DNA of 64,000 bases from Sphingopyxis macrogoltabida (GTDB taxonomy: Bacteria > Pseudomonadota > Alphaproteobacteria > Sphingomonadales > Sphingomonadaceae): assembly GCF_001307295.1 (NCBI RefSeq), contig NZ_CP012700.1, forward strand, positions 3,599,001 through 3,663,000, written 5' to 3'. The position numbers and the translations under genes were made by a program. How positions within the stretch are numbered: position 1 is the first letter of the stretch; every line of letters begins with the position of its first letter. The notes under the pieces were generated by a model that made no database searches, was not told where the DNA came from, and saw nothing but the letters and a program-made list of their open reading frames with translations. Below are positions 26,263-35,425 of this stretch, piece after piece.

Positions 26263-26334
26263 CGTCACCCCGGACTTGATCCGGGATCCATGACTTCAGC
26301 GCCCAGTGGATCCCGGATCAAGTCCGGAATGACG
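26263..26334. repeat. REPIN-like palindromic element, type I
   Basis: Arms at 26263-26290 and 26307-26334 match the copy at 10603 except for a C in CGTCACCCC and one base in the right arm (TCCGGAATGACG). The spacer is 16 bases. It lies between the DUF1192 gene and the end of the M16 gene. Confidence 0.9.
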
Positions 26335-26376
26335 AAGTTATGAATGCGACCGCCCGCTGGCGTTCATTCGCCGGGG

Positions 26377-29271
26377 CTATTTCCCCGCCTTGTCACTCAC
26401 GGCCTTGATCACCAGCGCCTTGTCGTCGACGAGATAGCGCCGGGCGAGCGCCTGCAATTGCGCCGGCTTCGCGGCCGCGACTTCGGCGATGCCGCCCCGG
26501 CTGCGGTCCAACCGCGCGGCGTGGGTCGCCGCTTCGGTGACATAGGGCAGCCAATAGGCATTTTCGCGCCGCGCCTTGGTCATCGCCTCGACCAGCGGCT
26601 TGCGCGCGCGGTCGAGAAGATCGGCATCGACGGGGGCATCGCGCAGTTCCTTCGCGATGGCGAAGATCGCGGCGCGCGTCGTCGCAATGTCCTTGTAATC
26701 GATGTTGCTGGCGGCGAGCAGGAAGCCATAGCCCGGATAGTCGCTCGACAGGCTGGCCGCGGCGCCGGGGCTGTAGCTTTCGCCGAGCTTCTCGCGCAAT
26801 TCCTCGGTCAGTTTCAGCTGCATCACCCGCGACAGGAGGCTCAGCTGCATCGCCTCGGCGAGGTCGCTGTCGTCGCGCGCCGGCCAGTAGACGCGCAGTT
26901 CGGCCTGCTCGGCGGGACCCTTGTGGATCAGCGTCCGTTCGCTGCGGTCGGCCGGATATTGGCGTACGCGCGCATCGTTACGCGGGTCGAACGCAGCGCG
27001 GCGTTCGGGCAGCGCGCCGAAGGTCGCGGCGATCGCGTCGATCGCCGCCTGTTCGTCGATGTCGCCGACGACACCGATCTCGATCGCCCCGTGCGCGAGG
27101 CTGTCGCCCATCGCCGCCTTGAGCCCGGCCCAGTCGAGCGCCATCACCTTGGCGAGCGGCGGCGTCACCTCGCGCGGATCGTCGTTCGCGAGGATGCCCC
27201 CCGCGTCGCGCGCGATCACCGCCGACGGCGTCGCATCGTTCGCGGCATATTGCTGCGGCAGGAAGCGGCGGATCAACGCGAGCCCGTCGGCGCGATAGCC
27301 GGGATGGGTGAGGAAGGCCGCCATCAGCTTTGCCTGCAGCGCGAAATCGTCGGGCGAGGTCAGCGCGCTGCCCCCGAAGGCATCGGTATCGCTGCCGAAG
27401 GCCGGGCTCACCGTCTTGCCGGCGAGGATCGTGCGCAGTTCGTCGACGCTGTGCGCCTCGAGCCCGCCGAGGCTGATCGATCCCGCCAGCGCGACCTTGG
27501 TCGGATCGTCCTTCGTCGCCAGCAGTTCGCCGCCGTCGACGCGCAGCGACAGATAGACCTTGTCCTTCTGGAAATCGGTCTTCTTGATGTTGAGCATGAC
27601 ATTGTTGGCGAAGCGGACGCGGCGAATGCCGAGGTCGTCGATCCGGTCGTCGGCGACGACCTTTCCGGGCGTGCCGAAATCGTCATAGGCGAAAGCACTG
27701 CTCGCGGCTTCGGACGGCGCCGCGACAGCGACCTGCTGCGACGCCCGCAATTCGGCGAGGATCGCGGGGGTGCCGCCCTCGACCGGCTTTTTCGAGGTCA
27801 CGTGCGCGAGCGGCGCGCTCAGCCCTTCGACGCGCTTGCGGAAGGCGGCGCTGACCGCCGCGGCGTCGAGCGACGGCGCGGTCGCGTCGAACAGCGCCTG
27901 CGTCGTTTCCGGGCGGACGACGACGAAATCGCCCTCGGCGGCCGACAGGAGGACGTCGGCCATCGTCTCGCTGCGCCGGGTCGTCACCCCGGCGACCGCA
28001 TTCTTGAGCGCGGTGCGGCGGATTGCGAGCTGTTCGTCGACCTCGGCCTGCGTGAAGCCATGCTCCACGGCGCGGCGCAATTCCTGTTCGACGAGCGCGA
28101 GCGCTTCCTTCCACGCGCCTTCCTTGGCAACCGCACCGACGGTAACCTGATCGAAGACCTTCCAGCCCGCCGCTTCGCTGAAATAGCCGGCAAGGATCGG
28201 CGAATCCTCGTTGAGCGCGATCTTGGCGAGGCGGCGGCTGACGATCGCCTCGCCCACCTCCTCGGCAAGGGTCTTGGCGCGCTTCGCCTTGGTGTCGGGT
28301 TCCTGCACCCAAGGCTTGAATGCGGTGACGGTCACCGCGTCCTGGATCGCGGGATCGACGAAATCGTCGGCCGCCGACGGCCGCTTGTAATCGACCGTGC
28401 CGATATCGGGGTCCGGCCCGGCGGGTCCGCGGCCTTTCCAGTCGGCGAAGCGCGCCTTAATCTTCGCTTCGACCGCCGCCGGATCGAAATCGCCGACCAT
28501 GACCAGCGTCGCGCGCTCGGGGCGGTAATAGCGGTCGTAAATATCGCGGATGCGCGCCGCGGGGGCGGTCCTGATCACCTCTTCGGTGCCGACCGGGATG
28601 CGGCTCGCAACCCGCATGCCCTCCATCTGGAAACCGAGCTGGTCGATCAGGCTACGCAGTTGATAGGTATCGCGCGCGCGGCGTTCGGACAGGATGATCC
28701 CGCGTTCGCGGTCGACCGCTGCGGGGTCGATCGTCACTTCGCTCGCGGTCTCGCGCATCAGCATCAGCCCGGTGTCGATCAGGTCGTCGGTCGCATTGGG
28801 CAGATCGAGCTTGTAGACCGTATCGTCGAAGCCGGTCACGGCGTTGGTGTCGGCGCCGAAGGCCAGCCCCTTGCGTTCGAGCAGCTTGACCATCTCGCCC
28901 TCGGGGACGTTGGTCGATCCGTTGAACACCATATGCTCGAGGAAATGGGCGAGCCCGCGCTGGTCGTCGGCCTCGGCAAAGCTGCCGACGTCGAAGCGCA
29001 TGCGCAGGACGACGCTGTCCTTCGGCGTGCTGTTCTTCAGCAGCGCATATTTCATCCCGTTGGGCAGCACGCCGAAGACGATGTTCGGATCGACCGGCAC
29101 GTCGCTCGCCGCGAAGTTCCATGCTTTTGCGGCGTCGGTCTGCGGATTGACCGTTGCGCTGGCCGGGGCGGTCGCGACGGGCTGCCAGGCCAGCGCGGCA
29201 GGCGCGGAAACGGCAAGGAGGGCAAGGGGCGACAGGGCGGTCGAAGCGCGCCGGACGAAGGACGATGTCAT
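26377..29271 (-). CDS. M16-family zinc peptidase, exported
   Basis: 964 residues: a signal peptide (ending PAALAWQ), an N-terminal active M16 domain and a C-terminal inactive one. The inverted zinc motif HFLEH is at 109-113, with the third ligand Glu189 exactly 76 residues after His113. RGIILSERRAR and the RPERATLVMVGDFDP region follow. The second half (DLGIRRVRFANNVMLNIKKTDF onward) lacks HxxEH, as in pitrilysin-like fused forms. It should degrade peptides in the periplasm. It stands alone between a repeat and the diguanylate cyclase gene. Confidence 0.93.
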   Translation of the reverse strand: MTSSFVRRASTALSPLALLAVSAPAALAWQPVATAPASATVNPQTDAAKAWNFAASDVPVDPNIVFGVLPNGMKYALLKNSTPKDSVVLRMRFDVGSFAEADDQRGLAHFLEHMVFNGSTNVPEGEMVKLLERKGLAFGADTNAVTGFDDTVYKLDLPNATDDLIDTGLMLMRETASEVTIDPAAVDRERGIILSERRARDTYQLRSLIDQLGFQMEGMRVASRIPVGTEEVIRTAPAARIRDIYDRYYRPERATLVMVGDFDPAAVEAKIKARFADWKGRGPAGPDPDIGTVDYKRPSAADDFVDPAIQDAVTVTAFKPWVQEPDTKAKRAKTLAEEVGEAIVSRRLAKIALNEDSPILAGYFSEAAGWKVFDQVTVGAVAKEGAWKEALALVEQELRRAVEHGFTQAEVDEQLAIRRTALKNAVAGVTTRRSETMADVLLSAAEGDFVVVRPETTQALFDATAPSLDAAAVSAAFRKRVEGLSAPLAHVTSKKPVEGGTPAILAELRASQQVAVAAPSEAASSAFAYDDFGTPGKVVADDRIDDLGIRRVRFANNVMLNIKKTDFQKDKVYLSLRVDGGELLATKDDPTKVALAGSISLGGLEAHSVDELRTILAGKTVSPAFGSDTDAFGGSALTSPDDFALQAKLMAAFLTHPGYRADGLALIRRFLPQQYAANDATPSAVIARDAGGILANDDPREVTPPLAKVMALDWAGLKAAMGDSLAHGAIEIGVVGDIDEQAAIDAIAATFGALPERRAAFDPRNDARVRQYPADRSERTLIHKGPAEQAELRVYWPARDDSDLAEAMQLSLLSRVMQLKLTEELREKLGESYSPGAAASLSSDYPGYGFLLAASNIDYKDIATTRAAIFAIAKELRDAPVDADLLDRARKPLVEAMTKARRENAYWLPYVTEAATHAARLDRSRGGIAEVAAAKPAQLQALARRYLVDDKALVIKAVSDKAGK

Positions 29272-29312
29272 GCCCCTGTGTGACCACGCCGCGCCGGGCG
29301 GTCAAGCCGCGG

Positions 29313-30458
29313 TCAGGCGATGTGCTGGACGCTTTCGACAGACGACATGGGATCGTGATCGGCCGCCTTGGCTGCGTAAAGCGCGCGGTCGGCGACCTCG
29401 AACAATTTCTTCGCGGTCTTGCCGTCGCCCGGCCAGGCGGCGACGCCGATGCTCGCGCCGACGCGGATCGCCTGACCCTCGATATGATAGGGCGCCGCGA
29501 GCGCCGCGAGAATATGGTCGGCGATCGATGTGTTCATGAGCAGCGACCCCGCCGGGACGAGGATGGCGAACTCGTCGCCGCCCTGCCGCGCCACCGCTGC
29601 ATGGTCCCCGCACGCGCGGCGCAGGCGCACTGCGACTTCGCAGAGCAGCAGGTCGCCCGCCGCATGACCGTGGCGGTCGTTGACGGGTTTGAATCCGTCG
29701 AGATCGAGCAGCGCGATGGCAAAGGGACTGCCCGGGCTCGCTGCGGCGATTTCCTCGTCGAGCCGCAGGTCGAATTCGCGGCGGTTCGACAGGCCGGTGA
29801 GCGGGTCGGTATGGGCAAGCTCGCGCATCTGGCGCTGCAGTTCGAGGAGGTCGATAAGCTGCCCGTGCTGCTGGATCATCATCCGGAGCAGGAACAAGGT
29901 CGCGACGACAAGGCTGGTCCCTGCGCCGATCTCTGCCGGGTTGCCCGACAACAGCATGAGCAGCGAGATCGGGACGAGGCCGATCGACAGGTTGACGAAG
30001 GTCGCGAGACGGATCGACGACAGGCAATAAGCGGTCGCAAGCGACCCCATCGCCATGATCATCGCATAATAGCTGTGCGCTTCGGGCGGTGCAGCGAACC
30101 AGTTGATCACCGTCCAGATGCTGCACATCGCGCCCATCAATCCCGACAGCCAAGTCGATTCCTTAACCACCCGGCGGGCGCGGCGCGGGCTCATCTTGCG
30201 GCCGCGATTGTGCATCAGGACGCCGAAGCCGAGCAAGCAGACGACCGCGAGAATCACCGGAAAACCGATGCGGATGACGGGATGAACGCTCGCGACGCCG
30301 GCATAGATGGCGGTCGGCGTCGTCGCCGCAAGCATCAGAAAGAGCATCGGGGTCAGCGTTTCGACGCGATAGGCGCGCAGCATCGCGACATCGTCGCGGA
30401 TTGCCTCCGGAACCGGCGGGAAGAACCGCCGCTGTATCGATTGAAAGACCCCCGTCAT
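29313..30458 (-). CDS. Membrane-bound diguanylate cyclase (GGDEF)
   Basis: 381 residues. Five or six membrane spans fill residues 35-195. A GGDEF domain follows from about 215 (HTDPLTGLSNRREFDLRL), with LLDLDGFKPVNDRHGHAAGD for Mg/GTP binding and the intact catalytic GGDEF at 293-297. An RxxD inhibitory site is not seen five residues before it (the sequence there is AAVARQ). So the enzyme should make cyclic di-GMP without classical product inhibition. The signal sensed by the membrane part is unknown. Confidence 0.9.
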   Translation of the reverse strand: MTGVFQSIQRRFFPPVPEAIRDDVAMLRAYRVETLTPMLFLMLAATTPTAIYAGVASVHPVIRIGFPVILAVVCLLGFGVLMHNRGRKMSPRRARRVVKESTWLSGLMGAMCSIWTVINWFAAPPEAHSYYAMIMAMGSLATAYCLSSIRLATFVNLSIGLVPISLLMLLSGNPAEIGAGTSLVVATLFLLRMMIQQHGQLIDLLELQRQMRELAHTDPLTGLSNRREFDLRLDEEIAAASPGSPFAIALLDLDGFKPVNDRHGHAAGDLLLCEVAVRLRRACGDHAAVARQGGDEFAILVPAGSLLMNTSIADHILAALAAPYHIEGQAIRVGASIGVAAWPGDGKTAKKLFEVADRALYAAKAADHDPMSSVESVQHIA

Positions 30459-30609
30459 GGAAGGGGGATAGCGGGTCAGGGGTAAAACATCGGTTAAGGA
30501 AGGAAGCGTCGACTTTTCCTCCGCTTGGCAGTGCTTTCCCCACAGATGGCTCGCGAAATATTAACCATGTTGGGGCACCTCCGCAGGCCTTATCGCAGGA
30601 GCCCAGCCC

Positions 30610-32628
30610 ATGTCCTTTGTGTCGCCTTCGCTGACCCCGTCTTCGCCCGCCCCGTCGCCTGCCCCATCGCCTGCCCAGGTATCGCCGTTGCCATCGGCGA
30701 GCCCCAGCCTGCCGCAGAACGATACGCCCGCCGAACAGGCTGCACGCGCCGCGCAACTCGCCGCGTCGCAGACTGTCTATGTCTGGACCACCGACGTCCC
30801 GACGCTGCCCGGCGTGCCGCTCGCCACCGACGTGCCGAAGAACGACGAACCGACGATCGCCTGGTTCGGCATCTTGATCGGCGTCGGCCTCGCGATCGTG
30901 CGCAATGCGCTGACGGTGAAGCTCGGCGGCGTCGACCGGGGCGAACTCGACACACCGCGCGCCGAATATGAAACCGCGCTCGCCGAGTGCGACGCGATCA
31001 AACTATCGACCGCGAAGATCGTCGCCGAACATGGCGTTCACAACGGCGGCGATATCTTCGAACGCATCGTCGGCGACGTGGAAAATGCCGTAGCCGCGGC
31101 CGAGCGCGACGTGCATCTCGCTTTGCTTCAGGGATATAAGGAACGGCTCGAGGTGCTGATGAAGGTCGATGAGGCCGAGGTCGCAGGGCTGGGCAGCAGG
31201 ACGCCGCGCAGCCTCGACGCGTATCGCGCGCTGTTCGCCACCCTGCCGGTGCCGGGCATCAGCTATATGTTTCAGGACGACCGGGAATTTGCCCGCCTGC
31301 GCGTGCAGGGCCCGAACTGCATGCTGATCGCGGCGGTCGACGGGACGCTGCCCGCTAATTTCCCGCTGAGCGAAAAGGCCTATGCCGCGGTGGTGAATGG
31401 CGACACGCTGGCCGCCGCACTCGCCGACGGCCGCCTGTTCATGCTCGATTACAAGCCGCTCGCGGTCCTCGACCCCGGCACCTATGGCGGCGAGGCCAAA
31501 TATGTCTCGCAGCCGATGGCGCTGTTCGCTGTACCGCCGGGCGGCGCGTCGCTCATCCCCGTCGCAATCCAGTGTGGTCAGGACCCCGCCGACGGTCCGA
31601 TTTTCACGCCGTCGCCGGCGGCCGACAGGCAATGGGGCTGGGAAATGGCGAAATTCGCCGTGCAGGTCGCCGACGGCAATTATCACGAGCTCTTCACCCA
31701 TCTGGCGCGCACCCATCTGGTGATCGAGGCGTTCGCGGTCGCGACGCACCGCCATCTTGCCGAGGCGCATCCGGTGTGGGCGCTGCTCGTCCCGCATTTC
31801 GAGGGGACATTGTTCATCAACGACCAGGCGGCGACCTCGCTGATCGCGGCGAACGGCCCGATCGACCATATTTTCGCGGGGACGATCGCGTCGAGCCAGC
31901 TTGCCGCGGTCGATGCGCGGCTGGCGTTCGATTTCCGGGGCAAGATGCCGCACGCCGATTTTGCCGCGCGGGGCGTCGGGGTCGATTCGGCGCTCGCCGA
32001 CTATCCGTATCGCGACGACGCGCTGTTGGTATGGGACGCGGTCCACGAATGGGCGCGGCAATATGTCGACCTTTATTATAAGGGCGACGCCGATATCGTT
32101 GCCGATACCGAACTGGCGGCATGGGCCGCGTGCCTTGCAGGCGAAGCGAAGGTCGGCGGGCTCGGTCCGGTGACGACGCGCAACCAACTCGCTGAAATCT
32201 GCGCGATGGTGATGTTCACCGCCAGCGCGCAGCATGCGGCGGTCAATTTCCCGCAAAAGGACATCATGGCCTTCGCCCCCGCGGTGACAGGCGCAGCGTG
32301 GCAACCGGCGCCGAACGGCCAGCGCGGGCATGACAAGACGGGCTGGCTCGCGATGATGCCGCCGATGGCCCTCGCGCTCGAACAATTGAACGTGCTCGAA
32401 CTGCTGGGATCGGTGCGTTACCGCCCGCTCGGCGATTATCGCAGCAACGCCTTTCCCTATCCGCAGTGGTTCCAGGATCCGCGCGTCACTGCGGCGGAGG
32501 GCCCGCTCGCATGGTTCAAGGCGGCGCTTGCCGACGTCGAGGCGGAAATCGTCGCGCGCAATGCCGGGCGGATGCAGCCTTATCCCTATCTGCAGCCGAG
32601 CCTGATCCCGACGAGCATCAATATCTGA
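30610..32628 (+). CDS. Bacterial lipoxygenase-family iron dioxygenase
   Basis: 672 residues. The iron ligands of lipoxygenases can all be placed. HLARTH (His364, His369) in the NYHELFTHLARTHLVIEAFA helix matches the plant HWLNTH motif. TASAQHAAVNF supplies His542 and Asn546, and the C-terminal isoleucine of TSINI is present. FTPSPAADRQWGWEMAKFAVQ is also typical. There is no PLAT domain. The N-terminus is a Pro/Ser-rich stretch (residues 7-38) followed by a possible membrane or amphipathic helix at 84-103. It would peroxidise polyunsaturated fatty acids, which are rare in sphingomonads, so host or environmental lipids may be the substrate. AGGAG precedes the ATG. Confidence 0.9.
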   Translation: MSFVSPSLTPSSPAPSPAPSPAQVSPLPSASPSLPQNDTPAEQAARAAQLAASQTVYVWTTDVPTLPGVPLATDVPKNDEPTIAWFGILIGVGLAIVRNALTVKLGGVDRGELDTPRAEYETALAECDAIKLSTAKIVAEHGVHNGGDIFERIVGDVENAVAAAERDVHLALLQGYKERLEVLMKVDEAEVAGLGSRTPRSLDAYRALFATLPVPGISYMFQDDREFARLRVQGPNCMLIAAVDGTLPANFPLSEKAYAAVVNGDTLAAALADGRLFMLDYKPLAVLDPGTYGGEAKYVSQPMALFAVPPGGASLIPVAIQCGQDPADGPIFTPSPAADRQWGWEMAKFAVQVADGNYHELFTHLARTHLVIEAFAVATHRHLAEAHPVWALLVPHFEGTLFINDQAATSLIAANGPIDHIFAGTIASSQLAAVDARLAFDFRGKMPHADFAARGVGVDSALADYPYRDDALLVWDAVHEWARQYVDLYYKGDADIVADTELAAWAACLAGEAKVGGLGPVTTRNQLAEICAMVMFTASAQHAAVNFPQKDIMAFAPAVTGAAWQPAPNGQRGHDKTGWLAMMPPMALALEQLNVLELLGSVRYRPLGDYRSNAFPYPQWFQDPRVTAAEGPLAWFKAALADVEAEIVARNAGRMQPYPYLQPSLIPTSINI

Positions 32629-32648
32629 CCGGACGGGAGAAAACCAAA

Positions 32649-32671
32649 CCCGTTCGTGTCGAGCGAACGGG
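32649..32671 (-). terminator. Rho-independent terminator of purC
   Basis: The stem CCCGTTCG/CGAACGGG with a 7-base loop is followed on the minus strand by GTTTGGTTTT. It lies 22 bases past the purC stop and also 21 bases after the converging lipoxygenase gene. Confidence 0.7.
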
Positions 32672-32692
32672 AAAGATGTGCTGAGCTAAGGC

Positions 32693-33472
32693 TCAGCTAC
32701 CCTTTTTCTTGCGGTGGCTTTCGAGGTCGAGCACGGCATTTTCGCTGCCCTCGGGCAGCAGGCCAAGCCGGCGCGCGACTTCCTGATAGGCTTCGACCTC
32801 GCCGCCGAGGTCGCGGCGGAAGCGGTCCTTGTCGAGCTTTTCGTTCGTCGTCATGTCCCACAGGCGGCAGCCGTCGGGGCTGATCTCGTCGGCGAGGATG
32901 ATGCGGCTGAAGTCGCCTTCGTAAAGCCGACCGAACTCGAGCTTGAAATCGACGAGGCGGATGCCGACCGCGGCGAACATGCCCGACATGAAGTCGTTGA
33001 TGCGGATCGCCATGTCCTGGATGTCGTGAAGCTCGTCCTGGCTGCACCAGTTGAAGCAGGCGATATGCTCTTCGGCGACGAGCGGATCGCCGAGGGCGTC
33101 GTCCTTGTAGCAATATTCGATCAGCGTGCGGGGAAGCTGCGTCCCCTCCTCGATGCCGAGCCGCTTCGACAGCGTGCCCGCCGCGACGTTGCGCACGATC
33201 ACTTCGATCGGCACGATCTCGACCTGCCGGATCAGCTGTTCGCGCATGTTCAGGCGGCGGATGAAGTGGGTTGGGACGCCGATATTGCCGAGCAGCGTGA
33301 AGACATGCTCCGAAATCCGGTTGTTGAGCACGCCCTTGCCGTTGATCGTGCCGCGCTTTTGCGCGTTGAACGCGGTCGCATCGTCCTTGAAATACTGGAT
33401 CAGCGTGCCGGGTTCGGGGCCTTCGTAAAGGATCTTGGCCTTGCCTTCATAGATCTGGCGGCGACGGGACAT
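32693..33472 (-). CDS. purC: Phosphoribosylaminoimidazole-succinocarboxamide synthase (SAICAR synthetase)
   Basis: 259 residues, normal bacterial length. The diagnostic [20 protein letters not shown] opens the protein, [20 protein letters not shown] contains the ATP-site region, and VDFKLEFGR with [12 protein letters not shown] completes it. It joins CAIR with aspartate in purine synthesis. No other pur genes are adjacent here; in many alphaproteobacteria purS and purQ follow purC. Confidence 0.96.
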   Translation of the reverse strand: MSRRRQIYEGKAKILYEGPEPGTLIQYFKDDATAFNAQKRGTINGKGVLNNRISEHVFTLLGNIGVPTHFIRRLNMREQLIRQVEIVPIEVIVRNVAAGTLSKRLGIEEGTQLPRTLIEYCYKDDALGDPLVAEEHIACFNWCSQDELHDIQDMAIRINDFMSGMFAAVGIRLVDFKLEFGRLYEGDFSRIILADEISPDGCRLWDMTTNEKLDKDRFRRDLGGEVEAYQEVARRLGLLPEGSENAVLDLESHRKKKGS

Positions 33473-33634
33473 GGGCGCGGACTTTCTGTCGGAACCAAAA
33501 GAATGACCCCGGCAAGCGACTCAGTGGGAGGCGCGGCGCCGGGGCGGTCGGGCGGCCTATAGCGACAAAGGTCGCGCACGTCATCCCCGGCGTAGAGCAC
33601 CCCTTCTCCCATCCGAAGAGGGAGGATTTACATC

Positions 33635-33650
33635 TTTACGCTTACGTAAA
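33635..33650 (+). promoter_or_regulatory. LiuR-like operator upstream of the crotonase gene
   Basis: TTTACGCTTACGTAAA differs by one base from the TTTACGTTTACGTAAA consensus known for LiuR-type MerR regulators of branched-chain amino acid and fatty acid breakdown. It lies between a possible -35 (TTTACA, 33627-33632) and -10 (TAGAGC, 33652-33657) with a 19-base spacer, the stretched layout favoured by MerR activators. The gene starts 60 bases downstream. Confidence 0.6.
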
Positions 33651-33710
33651 CTAGAGCTTGCCTTCGGCCGCTTGGCTTGCGACCATGGTGGCAACTACAA
33701 GGAGAGAAAC

Positions 33711-34610
33711 ATGAGCTACGACCAGATTCGCCTCGACAAGCACGAGGGTATCGCGCTGCTGACGCTGTACCGGCCCGAGCGGATGAACGCGTTCACCGGC
33801 GAGATGATGGCCGAGATCATCGCGGCGCTCGACGACTGCGACGCCGACGACGGCGTGCGGGCGGTGATCTTCACCGGCCATGGCGAAAAGGCCTATTGCG
33901 CGGGCGCGGATCTGGGCGCGGGCGCCGCGACCTTCGACTATGACAAACATGGCGACGGATCGGACAGCCCGGTCGCGGCCGACGGCACGATCGACTGGTC
34001 GCACCCGCTGGTCCGCGACGGCGGCGGCCGCGTGTCGATGCGCATCTTCGAGGCGAAGAAGCCGGTGCTCGGCGCAATCAACGGCGCTGCGGTCGGCATC
34101 GGCGCGACGATGACGCTGTCGATGGATGCGCGGCTGGCGAGCGATACCGCACGCTACGGTTTCGTCTTCGCACGCCGCGATATCGTGCCCGAAGCGGCGT
34201 CGAGCTGGTTCCTGCCGCGCCTCGTCGGCATCCAGACCGCCGTCGACTGGTGCTATTCGGGCCGGCTGATCCCCGCCGCCGAGGCGCATGAAAAGCGCCT
34301 CGTCCAGTCGGTGCACGCGCCCGGCGAACTGATCGACGCCGCGATCGCCAAGGCGCGCGAATATACCGCCGACAGCGCGCCGGTATCGGTCGCGCTGACG
34401 CGGCACATGATGTGGCGGATGCTCGGTGCGCCGCACCCGATGAGCGCGCATCGCTGGGACAGCCGGGTGATCTTTTCGCGGGGGCGCAGCCCCGACGCCG
34501 CCGAAGGCGTCACCAGCTTCCTCGAAAAGCGCGCCCCCAATTTCACCGCCAGCGTCGCGAACGACTATCCGGCGTTCGCCGAGTTCGAGGATGCGCCGCC
34601 TTACGGGTGA
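33711..34610 (+). CDS. Enoyl-CoA hydratase/isomerase (crotonase) family protein
   Basis: 299 residues from the ATG at 33711, directly behind AAGGAG; the frame open to 33672 is not needed. Crotonase features: LTLYRPERMNAFTGEMMAEI, oxyanion-hole segments EKAYCAGADLG and INGAAVGIGATMTLSMDARL, and a catalytic region DIVPEAASSWFLPRLVG with the Glu usual for hydratases. It would hydrate enoyl-CoA in fatty acid or branched-chain amino acid degradation. The LiuR-like box upstream supports that role. It has no operon partners. Confidence 0.9.
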   Translation: MSYDQIRLDKHEGIALLTLYRPERMNAFTGEMMAEIIAALDDCDADDGVRAVIFTGHGEKAYCAGADLGAGAATFDYDKHGDGSDSPVAADGTIDWSHPLVRDGGGRVSMRIFEAKKPVLGAINGAAVGIGATMTLSMDARLASDTARYGFVFARRDIVPEAASSWFLPRLVGIQTAVDWCYSGRLIPAAEAHEKRLVQSVHAPGELIDAAIAKAREYTADSAPVSVALTRHMMWRMLGAPHPMSAHRWDSRVIFSRGRSPDAAEGVTSFLEKRAPNFTASVANDYPAFAEFEDAPPYG

Positions 34611-34633
34611 TCGCCGCCCGCACTTCAACGAAA

Positions 34634-34664
34634 GGCCCGCCGCATGCCGGAGCATGGGCGGGCC
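34634..34664. terminator. Bidirectional hairpin between converging genes
   Basis: GGCCCGCC and GGCGGGCC arms enclose a 15-base loop that has its own small stem. AAAGG is on the left and GAAAGG on the right, giving a TTTCGTT tail for the minus-strand gene. It lies between the crotonase stop and the stop of the gene at 34686. Confidence 0.65.
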
Positions 34665-34685
34665 GAAAGGGACTGCTGCTATCGC

Positions 34686-35228
34686 TTAACGCAGGCCCGA
34701 GAAACGGATGTCCTGCACGCGGCCATAACGGATGTCGCAGCTGAACTTGCCCTTGTCGTAATAGCCGCCGCGACCCCAGCGGCCGCCGTAGCCGTCGCGG
34801 ACAACGACGCGGCCCTTGATCTTGTAACCGTCGCGCTTGCGATCGATACCGGTCACCTCGGTCACGTCGGTGCGGCCGTAACGGCTGCTGCCGCGTTCGA
34901 CCGCGCTGACGCACTGGCTGACCGCGCTGCGGCTGTTGCCATAGCGGTTATAGTCATAACCATAGCCATAGCGCGGGTCGTTATAGCCGCCGCGGTAACG
35001 GTCGTTATAGCGGTCATTGTAACGATCGTAGCGATCATAGCGGTCGTTGTCGCCGCTCGACAGGATCGCGGCGAGGCCGCCGATCACGACGGCGCCGGCG
35101 ATGATTTCGCCCGCGCTGATGCCGTCGCGGTCATAGCGGTCGCGCGCGGCGGCGGGTGCGGCGCTCATCAGCATCGCACCGGCGGTGGCCGCACCAATCG
35201 CGGCCTTGGTCAATTTGGTCATAGCCAT
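34686..35228 (-). CDS. Secreted Tyr/Asp/Arg-rich protein with YDRY repeats
   Basis: 180 residues. A signal peptide ends near APAAARD. The motif DGISAGEIIAGAVVIGGLAAI (a glycine-rich hydrophobic helix) is followed by a low-complexity tract of YDRY, YNDRY and YGYGYDY units at about residues 62-96. The C-terminal 75 residues form a compact part (AVSQCVSAVERGSSRYGRTDVTEVTGI... FSCDIRYGRVQDIRF) with two cysteines. The gene at 35426 has the same architecture and motif (ISTGEVLGG), so they are paralogues. Function unknown; a cell-envelope role is inferred. Confidence 0.8.
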   Translation of the reverse strand: MAMTKLTKAAIGAATAGAMLMSAAPAAARDRYDRDGISAGEIIAGAVVIGGLAAILSSGDNDRYDRYDRYNDRYNDRYRGGYNDPRYGYGYDYNRYGNSRSAVSQCVSAVERGSSRYGRTDVTEVTGIDRKRDGYKIKGRVVVRDGYGGRWGRGGYYDKGKFSCDIRYGRVQDIRFSGLR

Positions 35229-35367
35229 GGTTCGGTCTCCTCAAGCGCAGGCGGCATCGTTGCAGCCTGTTGATTCGCTTTTACCGCGGCGGGGGTGACA
35301 CCGTGCTGAACCCCCCACTTATCTGCGGTTCAGACTCGGTTTCGCTGGCGTTCAGCTTCAAAGAGAA

Positions 35368-35397
35368 GGGCCCCGCCACCGGGTGGAGGCGGGGCCC
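35368..35397 (-). terminator. Hairpin after the second secreted paralogue
   Basis: GGGCCCCGCC and GGCGGGGCCC arms flank a 10-base loop, followed on the minus strand by TTCTCTTTG. It is 29 bases beyond the stop at 35426 and probably ends that transcript. Confidence 0.6.
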
Positions 35398-35425
35398 CTT
35401 GTGGCGATAGCCGGAAACGGCCGGG

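Noticed and set aside
26344..29283. Long plus-strand open frame of 979 codons
   Set aside because: It mirrors the M16 peptidase on the opposite strand and has no recognisable motif.
29272..30609. CtrA sites near the diguanylate cyclase
   Set aside because: Single TTAACC half-sites occur, but no partner at the 7-base spacing.
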